The translations under genes and the position numbers were made by a program. A DNA stretch of 64,000 bases. Source: Strigamia acuminata (Eukaryota; Arthropoda; Chilopoda; Geophilomorpha; Linotaeniidae). Under the pieces are notes generated by a model that was not told where the DNA came from, ran no database searches, and was given only the letters and a program-made list of their open reading frames with translations. Shown one piece after another: positions 39,696-49,426 of the stretch; positions within the stretch are counted from its first letter, which is position 1, and each line of letters opens with the position of its first letter. The stretch spans positions 4,836,001 through 4,900,000 of the forward strand of contig OX442322.1 in assembly GCA_949358305.1 (NCBI GenBank), in the 5' to 3' direction.

Positions 39696-41807
39696 ATGTC
39701 TGACGGAAACATTCATGTGAATGAACGAGAAGTTGATGACGGAAACTTGGAAAATAGTTACGTCCGACTCGAAGACCAAACGGATTTAATTCCGGACGAT
39801 TTGACAGAGTATTGTCAACTCTATAATCTGAATCGGGTTGATTTCAAAACAATAACCGAAGCGGTTAATCATGTACGCGTACTTGAGAAAAGAAATCAGA
39901 GAATTAGACCCGATGAAGATGAAGATTCGGAGAACGAAAGTCGGCATTCGCGGACTTCACACCGAACCCCACGAAAAACGATTCCCACGAATCGTAAGCT
40001 GGACTTTCCCTCTCCTAAAAAGAGGTTGGGATATCAAGCCCGGATAGTGTCGACTCCCCAGCTAAACGATAGAATGGTACGCGAGCCATCGTTTAGCCGA
40101 TCCCGTAGTCAACAAAGTTCTGGACAAAGAACACCCAGTTCTAATAGTCCTTTAAATCTAGCCAAACCAAGGTCTAGATCGACTAGTGTTAATCGAATGA
40201 TTAACAATAGTAATTCGGGTTTTATCCCCCAAACTTCAGGGAATAGACAAAATGTCTCCCAAAACTCGGGACATAGACAGTATGTTACTCCAAAATCTGG
40301 AAATAGACATTATGCCCCTCCGACACCGGGGAAAGGACAGTTTGTCCCCCCAACGCAGTCAAAAAGAGTGTCAAATCGAACTCCAAGGAGATCCGATCCG
40401 ATCTCACCGTCCCCCGTTATTCAAAATTTACCGGCGGGAAGAACTCGTTCAAATCAGACACCCCCAGAACGTGTACAAAATAAAAGTAGTGTTCCACATG
40501 GACAACATGTACCATCTGGCAATCATACACAGCATGAGAATTATGTTCCTCCAAGGAGAGAAATCCCCCAGGACAATCAGGTCCCTAAGGGAAATCTGCC
40601 CAATTTTGAACAAAATTCTGGTTCGGCATCCTCCGCTGGTAGTTCATCTCAAGCGAGATTTTCTACCGACGACTTGGGAACCATCCTTACCTATGTGCGA
40701 AATATTCAAACTGATTGTGCACAGCAAGTACAACAATTTATGCAGAATAATGCACAGCAAAATAATAATGCAAACAATTCAAATAAAACCTTTTTCAAAG
40801 GTCAAGATATGCCTGTTTTTGATGGAAAACAGAAGGACGTGGCTAAATTTTTAGCTACAGCCAAAACAGTCGCTGTCGCTAAAGGTTTAACTCTAGATGA
40901 GATGGTAAAACGCGGAATACCAACTTATTTATCTGGTATAGCCCACGAATGGCATACCGATAACCTCGACAAATTTGTTGACTGGAAAACTTTCGAAAAG
41001 ATGTTTTTGGCGGAGTTTGACATGATCCCTGTCACCCGAGCCCGAAAGCTTCGAAATTTAATCCAGGGCCCAGAAGAGCCACTCTATACATTTCTTTTGA
41101 GATTTAAACAAGCTCAAGGATCTTATTCAAAAAGAGATGAAGCTCCTACTCTTCTCGAGAATTTGAACTTAGTTAGTTACAATCGAATAATCGATAGAGG
41201 TCTCTATGAAGAATCATTTAATGACATATTTCAATTTGTCCGACAAAATAGGGCCCTTTTTGAAGCCCAAAATGCTAGTGTGGACACTATTGCCAATAAA
41301 GAGGACGAAACTGTCCCGTCAAATACTCAAAAAGGTAAAGACGCCAGGAGTTCGCGCCCACTCATACGATCTATTCAGACGTTGAACGCCGAACCAGAAG
41401 TTGTACCTATGGAATCTGACGAGACAGACAATCTTGAAAACGATGTTGGATTCAACAACATGGTATGTGCCCTATCGGAGAAAGCAACTGGGAAATGTTT
41501 CCATTGCAATCAACCAGGACACTTTAAGAGGGAATGTCCTTTGTTACAAAAAAGAAAATTTGTTCAGGACAAGCCCCAAGGTACTGGTAATAATACCAAT
41601 ACCAATCCCGCCTCTGATCTTTTTAAACGACAGAGACAAAATTGGGTGACTGCTGAATCTTTGGACCAAAAACTTGACGACTTCAAAACTACTATGCAAA
41701 CTAGTATGACAAAATCCATGTCGGATTTATTCACTAAATTTTTGGATCCAAAAAATGCAACCACTCCGCCTTTGGCGATTGAAGGTCCACCGGCCCCAAA
41801 AAACTAA
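39696..41807 (+). CDS. gag: Element F Gag, intact
   Basis: It starts at ATG 39696 (MSDGNIHV); the open frame reaches back to 39654 without an ATG. The protein is 703 aa. N-terminal group signature: residues 27-60 (DQTDLIPDDLTEYC, FKTITEAVNHV). A Pro/Arg/Ser-rich linker with five imperfect 12-residue repeats follows (SGNRQNV, SGHRQYV, SGNRHYA; about 40225-40370). The capsid-like region begins at FFKGQDMPVFDGKQ (about 365-560), and the CCHC knuckle at 601-614 is CFHCNQPGHFKREC. The C-terminal tail is a predicted helix ending APKN. The stop TAA at 41805 directly follows a slippery heptamer. Confidence 0.92.
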   Translation: MSDGNIHVNEREVDDGNLENSYVRLEDQTDLIPDDLTEYCQLYNLNRVDFKTITEAVNHVRVLEKRNQRIRPDEDEDSENESRHSRTSHRTPRKTIPTNRKLDFPSPKKRLGYQARIVSTPQLNDRMVREPSFSRSRSQQSSGQRTPSSNSPLNLAKPRSRSTSVNRMINNSNSGFIPQTSGNRQNVSQNSGHRQYVTPKSGNRHYAPPTPGKGQFVPPTQSKRVSNRTPRRSDPISPSPVIQNLPAGRTRSNQTPPERVQNKSSVPHGQHVPSGNHTQHENYVPPRREIPQDNQVPKGNLPNFEQNSGSASSAGSSSQARFSTDDLGTILTYVRNIQTDCAQQVQQFMQNNAQQNNNANNSNKTFFKGQDMPVFDGKQKDVAKFLATAKTVAVAKGLTLDEMVKRGIPTYLSGIAHEWHTDNLDKFVDWKTFEKMFLAEFDMIPVTRARKLRNLIQGPEEPLYTFLLRFKQAQGSYSKRDEAPTLLENLNLVSYNRIIDRGLYEESFNDIFQFVRQNRALFEAQNASVDTIANKEDETVPSNTQKGKDARSSRPLIRSIQTLNAEPEVVPMESDETDNLENDVGFNNMVCALSEKATGKCFHCNQPGHFKRECPLLQKRKFVQDKPQGTGNNTNTNPASDLFKRQRQNWVTAESLDQKLDDFKTTMQTSMTKSMSDLFTKFLDPKNATTPPLAIEGPPAPKN

Positions 41808-41832
41808 TAGAGGGGGTTACCGAAAACCCCCT
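41798..41832 (+). promoter_or_regulatory. Element F -1 ribosomal frameshift signal
   Basis: In the gag frame the last codons read CCA AAA AAC TAA, giving the classical X XXY YYZ heptamer A AAA AAC (41798-41804). After a 6-nt spacer comes an 8-bp perfect stem: AGGGGGTT (41811-41818) and AACCCCCT (41825-41832) with a 6-nt loop. The -1 frame is open for 58 codons of pol stub beyond the site. The geometry matches known retroviral gag-pro/pol signals; activity is inferred. Confidence 0.82.
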
Positions 41833-41983
41833 AAAAGACCAGAGTAGTGCATTGTCCTCTGAAATAGAAAATGTTCTAAACGAAACTCTAAATAAATTAG
41901 TAATTCAAGATGAGGAAATTAAACAACCATTTCGCATGTACAATCCAGCTAAAATTGCGATTATGACCCCGGGTGGAGAGTAA
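41805..41983 (+). pseudogene. Element F pol stub
   Basis: Open in the -1 frame relative to gag, ending at TAA 41981. It finishes with FRMYNPAKIAIMT, matching RMYNPAKRAIMT just before the RT domain of G (residue about 297). In G that motif lies about 300 residues into pol, here about 45. The protease is therefore deleted, as well as everything after the motif. Confidence 0.75.
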
Positions 41984-42457
41984 AAGATTCGTTCTATATT
42001 CAGTCTTCTAACACACACGTGAGAGGAGAAGAACTTTGTCGAATTCAACGAAAATCACGGTCAAACGCGTTGACATTGTTAGCTATAAATCAGCGAATAC
42101 AGGTATTATGATTATGCATATAAAGTTATATCTATATATCATGAAATTTCTTTGAATATTCGAAGAAATACGAACCAGCGGAATTCGTTTACTAGCGGCG
42201 GAGGATTTGAAAGCCACGTGCTCTAAACTCCAAGTTATCGTCGAGGCGACTACACTTAGAATTCTACAAGCTACGCTTCTAAAGGAAGCAGGACATTTTC
42301 GTAAGTTCGATGAAATTATCAATACACGAAAGTGAAAAGTTGTAACGAATTATAATTATAAAATTCGTAAATTGAGTTACGCGTCTTCTCAATAGGGGGC
42401 GCGCGCATACAAAAGTATTGCAAATAAAACTAAAACGTTTTCTATATTTGTAGAATT
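41984..42457 (+). other. Element F region between pol stub and ORF3
   Basis: Non-coding. A splice-acceptor-like TTTTCTATATTTGTAG ends at 42453, 4 bp before the ORF3 ATG, which could create a spliced mRNA for ORF3. A donor-like ACAG/GTATTA occurs near 42102. Confidence 0.45.
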
Positions 42458-44068
42458 ATGGTCAAGAAGATACCAATTAAAAAGCGGCGAATTGTGATTC
42501 AGTCGAGTTCTTCGGAGGAAGAAGACACGCCAACAGTCAACCCGACCATCGTAACGGTCCCGGGAGCGCCAAATACTCCTATTGTGCTCGACCAAAAAGG
42601 ATGGGACATATTAACCTGGGCCCGAAACAACCCAGACGCTCTCCCAAAGGAAATTCGCCCAAAAACGGCTGTACCCAAAACGGCGATGGAGGTTACCCAA
42701 GAAACCTTCATTATACCAAAAAAGGACAATTTTTCCAAAAGCCATCCTTTACAGTCAATCCCTAAACCAAGTACGAGTCGAATGAACGATTCGTCGACCT
42801 CTCATGAGAGAAGTCTGGACGAGATTGTCCAATTAGAGGCGAATCGAAATCCCGAGGGAAATCGCCACCAAGACAACAAACGTAAACAGCGAGAGTACGT
42901 CCATTACGACTCGCCGCCACCCACGACTTCGCGCGAAGTAGTGTATACCCCAAGATATAATACGGCCAGAGTAAAACGTACGTTTGTGTCCACGAGAGCC
43001 CCCAAACTACAGCCGATGACTGCTCAACAAAGAGCAGCTAATAAGCAAGAAAAGGCACTGCGTCGAAAAGCCGCCTGCGATCGTGACTTAGAATTGGGAA
43101 TTCCACACGACAATTTGGAGCTCGCAAAGGGCGAAATACCGTGCCCCTTCTGTTTCGGGGTTGGTTGGATGTCCGGCTCCGGGACAGGGTGCCATTTAGC
43201 ATCATGCGGGAATTGTCTCGGATCAAAACGACGATTGAAAATCCAACCCTGGAACCCCAAGTTTGTTTCATTCGTGGTTAAAGGGTTGTTCGATCCAGTA
43301 CCCCGAAAATGGGCAAGCTGCCACCTTTGTAAAGCTTTACTATCTAACGATGGCAAAGCTGTATACGAGGATCCCGAATTTATGAATTCGCGAAGAACGC
43401 CCCTTGGTCTTCAAATGGGTTTGGAAAAAATGCCAAGTGTTGTCTGCGTAGATAACGCGACCCAAACGGAAGAAGCCACATTGGTTCCCATGCCAAATAT
43501 CGCGGAACACGGGATTTCGAACGAATTCTTAATCGAACCCTACCAAGTTCCCCCGAACACCAAGATAGGACAGTTATTCGTTTGGGAGGTCGAATACTAC
43601 TACCCCATCGTAGCTCGACTTGCGATAATAATTTCTCGCCAATTGATTACGGGTCTTCCCGATCAAATAACGGTAGGATACGTGACCAGGATCATGCAAA
43701 TGATCTTGAATCCACGTCGCGTTGAGGGCTTCAACATTTTGGAGCACCTTTGGAATCTGCTCGTGGGAAAAATCGCAGCTGAGATGAAAAACCAAATATG
43801 TGAAGGCTGGATTTTGGTTTTGCCCCCGGTGATTGACATCTACGAAGATCTCAAAAAGATGATCGATGAAGAAGACGGATCGACTGATCAGCCTGAAGCA
43901 GGGGATAAAGCACCCGAGACTCCCATCGCCACGGAAGTTGTTGCGACCACGGCATTCTTCATAGATCGGCAACCGGAACAACCTCTTCACGCCAAGAAAC
44001 GTGGCAAAGGTTCCTCTTCGAAGGATAGGCAAAAGCCCGCCACGGAGACCGAAAAAGGTCAAGATTAA
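42458..44068 (+). CDS. Element F ORF3: cysteine-rich protein in the env position, intact
   Basis: 536 aa, ATG 42458. The basic Ser/acidic N-terminus is followed by GWDILTWARNNPDALP (48-63), shared with G ORF3. The core (residues 192-310) has seven cysteines at 207, 229, 232, 250, 253, 288 and 291, in the forms CPFCFGVGW, CGNCLGSK and CHLC. The first two resemble the CxxCxGxG repeats of DnaJ-type zinc domains. A hydrophobic but not membrane-length stretch follows (residues 365-400), then an acidic tail and a basic C-terminus. There is no signal peptide, transmembrane helix or furin-like site, so it is not an envelope protein of known type. I do not recognise the family. Confidence 0.85.
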   Translation: MVKKIPIKKRRIVIQSSSSEEEDTPTVNPTIVTVPGAPNTPIVLDQKGWDILTWARNNPDALPKEIRPKTAVPKTAMEVTQETFIIPKKDNFSKSHPLQSIPKPSTSRMNDSSTSHERSLDEIVQLEANRNPEGNRHQDNKRKQREYVHYDSPPPTTSREVVYTPRYNTARVKRTFVSTRAPKLQPMTAQQRAANKQEKALRRKAACDRDLELGIPHDNLELAKGEIPCPFCFGVGWMSGSGTGCHLASCGNCLGSKRRLKIQPWNPKFVSFVVKGLFDPVPRKWASCHLCKALLSNDGKAVYEDPEFMNSRRTPLGLQMGLEKMPSVVCVDNATQTEEATLVPMPNIAEHGISNEFLIEPYQVPPNTKIGQLFVWEVEYYYPIVARLAIIISRQLITGLPDQITVGYVTRIMQMILNPRRVEGFNILEHLWNLLVGKIAAEMKNQICEGWILVLPPVIDIYEDLKKMIDEEDGSTDQPEAGDKAPETPIATEVVATTAFFIDRQPEQPLHAKKRGKGSSSKDRQKPATETEKGQD

Positions 44069-44420
44069 GCCATGTTCGAATTTAAAAACAATTAACAGTT
44101 TGTTTGTGTGTTCTGTGATAAAAGAATATAATATGTAACCGAAAATTCTTTAACTAAGATTTTTTTGTAAGAAGTACTTCTTCGTTATACGAGAATGACT
44201 TCATGTTTATTTTTTTAATAACCAAATTATTTTTTATAACCGTCTCTGTAAAAGAAAAAATAAAAACAATTTTTGAGCATTCTAAGGATAAGAACCTGTT
44301 TATTAAAAACACTCATGGGCCTTATAAATATTGGAAATAAAATATTTATTAATATGGATGAATTTGACACAAATGATATTCCTAAAGAATAACATAAAAT
44401 ATAAGAGTATATGTTTAGTT
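44069..44420 (+). other. Element F 3' untranslated region
   Basis: About 350 bp, A/T-rich, with no gene visible. Confidence 0.5.
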
Positions 44421-44433
44421 ATTAAGGGGGATG
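44421..44433 (+). other. Element F polypurine tract
   Basis: ATTAAGGGGGATG directly precedes the 3' LTR. G has CCGGGGGATG in the same position. Confidence 0.8.
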
Positions 44434-46079
44434 TGTGACAAATTAGCAATAGATGGCGCCACTGGTACTAGCGGCAAATTCAACCTCAAACTTACTATTT
44501 TCCAATAAATAGTTCACAAACATATTATTATGTTTGATACGACCAAATGTGATTCACATCGATAATATAAAGATATATTATCAATACTTAATAAGATAAA
44601 ATAGGTGTTACTGTTTTATCACCGATACATGACGAGAAACACGGTTTCGAATGTATTTCCGTTCTGTGTATCCATTTCCTGTCCCCGGTATCCAGTTCCG
44701 GTTTATGCTAAAAGATTAGCATAATCCCAATTCGCATCTCCGTATCCACTTCCTGCGATACGAGATTGGTGGAACTTAATCCCACCAAGTATAAAACTCC
44801 CTGACAACAGGAAGTTAGTCAGTTCTTGATTTCTGGTTATTTGGTATGTTCCGCATGTCAAATAACTGTTTCTTACTCAGGGCATGGGCCTACCGGTCCA
44901 TGCATAGCATGGCTCTGCTGAGCCATGCAACCCCCGTCAACTGAAGGCGAAGTTCGGACTGTTAATGTTTCCGTCAAACGGTCTTGCCGAGGAGAAAGCC
45001 TCCCGCATAAGTATCCTCGTGGTCGGACAATAGAATCACGTGTGATACCAAAGTATTTAGTAACCGTTAGTAGCACTGTTACTGAAAGAGATTGACTCCA
45101 TCACTTGATGGTGCCAAAGCAGTCTGCATGCAAAACATGCAGTTACCGCCAGTAGCACTATGTGTTTGGGAAAGTTATATCTCTTCGGTGATGGTGCCAA
45201 AGCAGTCTACTTATGAGTAGTATCTCGGGTGATTAATTCTGTTGTGCAGAACTGCGGGCTATATCCCCCTGAATACCAGTGCCGTCTCTCACCGCACTGT
45301 TATTTAGGGCACGCGCGATACTGTTCTGCTCAGCAAGGCGAACTTTGACAGCAATTGTGTGTTGCGATGTTTAACCTTTATTATATCCTGTAGTTGATAA
45401 TAAACCTTAATTGTTTAAACTTGGCAACAAGTTAACAACCGAAGTAAGTCACGAGACTTATTTCATTGTACGACGAATCAAATTCGTAACAATAAATTGA
45501 ATACAATTTATTGAGTTAATTTATTAAACTCACAACATCGCGAATTAAATATAATTCGCAAGCGGAACCTTGGCGAATAAATGACTTCATTTATTCATTA
45601 CCAATTTCCAACCCTAGTTGTGGCGGTGCACATGAGTCAACCGCACCTCTCGGATCGAGCCAGACAGCATTACACGGACCATTACACGATACGAACCAGG
45701 AACGCGAAGGAACCAGTTCCACGATTACGAAGCGCCAACGGAAGCCGCGAGGACACGGCCAGCCCGGCTATCTGATGACATCTATACTCGGTCGAGCGGG
45801 CGTTTTGCCGTTCCCGAACCCCGGATCACCAATAACCGTAATCATATTATTTTAGGGCTGTTTTACAGCCAATTCATGTATAGTTTAACTTGTACTTAAC
45901 TTGCCAAATGTCGGCATTAGAATTTGTATAACTTTTAGATTTGATTCTATTGTTTGACAACAATAAATGTAGTGTTTTGAGAAACTTGTTGTCTTTATTT
46001 TATCTCGTATTATTCACTATTTCACGCGACTTATACCCGGTACTATCATGCGATAGGAGTTGTGGTCGTCACCGTCACA
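44434..46079 (+). repeat. Element F 3' LTR
   Basis: 1646 bp, the partner of 37186-38831 with two noticed differences (GACGGCAATT/GACAGCAATT and GTCATCACC/GTCGTCACC). It is followed by ACGT. Confidence 0.95.
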
Positions 46080-46083
46080 ACGT

Positions 46084-46937
46084 AACAGCTAGGAACTGGC
46101 AAAATCCTACCCAAGCTCAATCTTCACATCAAGATCCAGTGCAAAATCCGCAAACATCCAGCCGAAACTTAGTGAATCAAGATTCTCATACTACGTTTCA
46201 AACATCCAGTAGTGGATCTAACTTGGTAAAGTTTAAACCCCCTAATTCGGTAGATAAGGGGGAAGAAAATTGTAAATCTAATAATTCTCATCCAGAGAGT
46301 TCCTTAACTAACCAGTCGGTTATTCAGAACAAATTAAAATTCTATTACAATCGGGATCAGCTGAATTCAGTTCGATATACTAATCTAGCTGAAGCACAAC
46401 GATATGTGGCTAGTCTTAATCTGTTGATTAACATACCGCTATCAAAACATTTGGGAATCGTAAACAAAAGTATTGGGCCACCAATATCATCACAAAAAGA
46501 AGATATTTGGGCTGCAAGCAAACATTTGCTGTCGCCGAATCCTCGCGATGAATTTACAACTTCATTTTACAATTCTGCGAACAAGAAGAGTAGTTTGCAT
46601 ACCCCAAACAAACGTTTGCAGTCACCTAACATACAGCGACATGCCCGATCGCCGATCACAAACTCATGTTTGCAGACATATGATTTGGAACACCCCGATT
46701 GTACTAACGTACACGGACGTAAGCAATCATCTAGTTCATCACGTTATAAACAATTAAGATTATCTTCGAAATGTTTAGAGACATTTCCTAAACCGTCAGA
46801 AACGATTCCTAGCCGACTCCAATCGATTAAAAAGAAGAGTCTTCAGCCAAGACAATTCTATGTAACGCCCATTTCAAATCAAAAAAGGGTCAAGCAAACT
46901 TTTTTTCCTTTGAAAAAGTATTATCCAGACGATAGTA
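46084..46937 (+). CDS. Element H Gag-like frame, segment 2
   Basis: It continues in frame from 37185 once F and one ACGT copy are removed. Low-complexity Ser/Asn/Gln sequence comes first, then a second version of the group signature (LKFYYNRDQLNSVRY, NLAEAQRYVASL), then repeats around SPN and TPNKRLQSPN. There is no capsid or zinc knuckle. The frame is open to the G insertion at 46938 and resumes at 61197. Confidence 0.66.
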
Positions 46938-48675
46938 TGTGACGATTCTACTTTTGGGCTAATTTATTAGTCCTTTTGAGATAGATAATTCGGTTTATAC
47001 AAGACGTTGCTAAGTTTAGCAACAACCTAACCGAGATAAGCTACGGAAGTCTTTACAAACATGGCACGTGATCGAATAGAAATAACTTACAGTTTTAGTG
47101 TGACATAACATATTTATTACTAAATATTAACAATAACAAAGATGGGTTCTTGACGCGTGTAAACGGGCGGCATCAACTGGTTGAGGATCCGGGCGAAGCC
47201 AGAGGGATACGGCTGACTTGCGGCATCGTCACAAATATCGCTACGGAGACGTATTTGGTCCGCAGCTGGAGTATCTAATAATGCGAAGAGTCCTTCGCAT
47301 AAGTAGGAATATTCAGCAGAATATTCCATGTTCCAAATGAATAAAAGTAAAGTAATTAGTGGAATACAACAAATGAATTGTTGTATAAATATTAATTGGG
47401 CGGGGACCGTCACGACAATTGAGAGAACGTCGCGAGAGTTGTTGAGACTCCATCCGCCAGCATGCCTTACGACGACAAGATCTCGTGATCAGGCGCCGAG
47501 TATTTAATTGTGTGCTTTAACTCGCTATCGGTGGTACCAACCACCAGGTAAACATTTCTATGGACTTACCGGGTTTAAAAGATATTGCCAATACAGGATT
47601 ACCAATGCCCGAGTAATTTGTTTAACACGACATATTTTATATATCGTTCACGGGTTACTAACCCGGAGGGTACAATGGGGCGGGGACCGTCACGACGGTC
47701 GAGAGAATCATCGCGGGAGGATTTGACTCCTCCATCCGCCAGCATGCCTTACGATGGCGGGATCCACTGATCGAGCACCGGGTAAAATATTAATCGGCCA
47801 CTGCCGTTGGATTACCATTATCCAGGTAGTTGTTTCTCGCAACATCTGAAGATATTACTCACGGGCTACCAACCCGACGTGTTACCTGTACATTAGGCCT
47901 TTACCGACTTTTAACGAGCGGAAGGACCAATCGTAGAAAGACGGGAACCTGCGAGGGCTTCTTACAACAGCCATCCTGCAGCGGACTGAGGCCAGTTAGC
48001 TGAGGGACCTACTTTCATTTAGCAAGGTCGTACTGTATACGACCGTTATATTAAGCCACCGTACGAAATCTAACTGTCCCGTAGAACAGCAAGCTAACGT
48101 TACGGGGCCATTTCATGCGAACGCATGTCTATTACCGGAGTTAGCCTTCCCGAAAAGGCCCTACAACAACAATAACAATAGTAATGAATACCGATTGTGG
48201 AGAGCTGAGGTGGCCTGATGTGTCGATAAGAAAGTGAAATCAAACGATAACAACAATTCAATTACAGACATTTACAGTTATCAAGCCAGGAGGATAAGTG
48301 GGTGGAAAACTGATGCTTATATAGTTCTGTAGAACTACTAGTTTGGCGACAGCCAATCAGCATACGAATCGGCGGATTCGTGGGTCACTAGTCTGGACCT
48401 AATATAAGACTATGTCCAGATGGGCCCAGTTGGGGTCCGGAAGGGTCCGATTGGTTCCCTTTGACAGGTAAGTAATGTGGATATTGATTCGATAGAATCA
48501 CATTGTCAAGTAAATAATACTTAGTTTATGTCGAATAAAATAGTTATATTTTATTCACCGTGTCTAAATAATTATTTATCACACTTTTTAGTTTTATCGA
48601 GTTTGAATTACGCGCGTTTGGTAAACAGCGCCATCTATTGTGAACATTGATAAATACAGATTTGTAATCATCACA
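46938..48675 (-). repeat. Element G 3' LTR (1738 bp)
   Basis: Plus-strand ends are TGTGACGATTC and TAATCATCACA, partner of 59455-61192. It contains an internal duplicated module (47398-47673 and 47678-47885) and AATAGATGGCGC (minus strand) near 48631. Confidence 0.95.
47398..47885 (-). repeat. Duplicated module inside the G LTR
   Basis: Two diverged copies begin with GGGCGGGGACCGTCACGAC and continue with CATCCGCCAGCATGCCTTACGA. Each ends near CACGGG(T/C)TAC(T/C)AACCCG, which folds as a short hairpin. The same pair occurs at about 59915-60402 in the other LTR. It is analogous to the duplicated module in the F and H LTRs, though not recognisably the same sequence. Confidence 0.6.
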
Positions 48676-48686
48676 CATCCCCCGGT
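48676..48686 (-). other. Element G polypurine tract
   Basis: On the minus strand ACCGGGGGATG abuts the 3' LTR. Confidence 0.78.
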
Positions 48687-49426
48687 GACAAGCATAGAGT
48701 TTACTAACTCTTCAATTGTCATTCTTAATGTATAAGAAATGTTCACCTAATTCTATCGAATTAATCCACTTGGTAAGTATTTTATTAAACTTAATCACGT
48801 TATTTCTTTCAGAAACTTCGTCACCCGATTAGACTAATCGGCTTCTCTGCACTGCGCAACTCCCGGTTGCTAAGCGACGGAAATGAACTCGTCCGAACAT
48901 GGATACATGTTCGAGAAAACTAATTTCGATAGAAATTTTTATTTTCTCCGTCAAATAAACTTCTTCACAGCTTATTAATTATCCAGATGATCAAATAAAA
49001 TAAATTTATGCAAAATTTTATTTATTGGAAAATTTAAACTACTAACTTTTTATTACGATTGTCATAAAAAATTAACGAATTTCAACTTGAAATTCTTCAA
49101 CGCTTCGATCAAAGCAAAAAACAAACACAATTTTCACAAATAATTATGAAAAATAAACTAAACAATCACACATATATTAATATGATTAATTCAGATAAAC
49201 ATCCAAATTGAATTCGAAAAACAAAACAAATTAAATTGAATCCAATTTTTAAATTAAACTATACTCGTTTGAGTATTTAATGATTAGTTCAAGATCTTGA
49301 AACAAACAAACACAATACTCGTGGGAATATTTCGTAATTGCAAAAAAACACACAACAAACACTTGGAACATTTTTAGTCATAAAAATCTCCACTCGGAAA
49401 AAATAACGAATGTTAATTTGTCCCTT
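48687..49426 (-). other. Element G 3' untranslated region
   Basis: No gene seen. Around 48829-48881 a hairpin (CCGATTAG/CTAATCGG) is followed by CTTCTCTGCAC and GGTTGCTAAGCGAC. A similar hairpin plus motif lies in the 5' leader of G (about 58700-58750). Confidence 0.5.

Larger units (their letters stand above)
37186..46079 (+). mobile_element. Element F: non-autonomous Gypsy-group element with gag and ORF3 only
   Basis: 8894 bp with 1646-bp LTRs differing at only two noticed positions and the 4-bp duplication ACGT (37182-37185 and 46080-46083). It carries a tRNA-Gln primer site, complete gag, frameshift signal, a 58-codon pol stub and a complete ORF3, then a polypurine tract. Protease, RT, RNase H and integrase are missing, yet the LTRs show recent insertion. 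It must therefore have moved with Pol supplied in trans. Confidence 0.93.

Noticed and set aside
42458-44068. ORF3 as a retroviral-type envelope gene
   Set aside because: No signal peptide, transmembrane helix, cleavage site or glycosylation-rich ectodomain; cysteines are in intracellular zinc-ribbon-like pairs.
47508-47770. Short open frames repeated near 60025-60287
   Set aside because: They are parts of the two G LTR copies and overlap the duplicated hairpin module; no coding signature.
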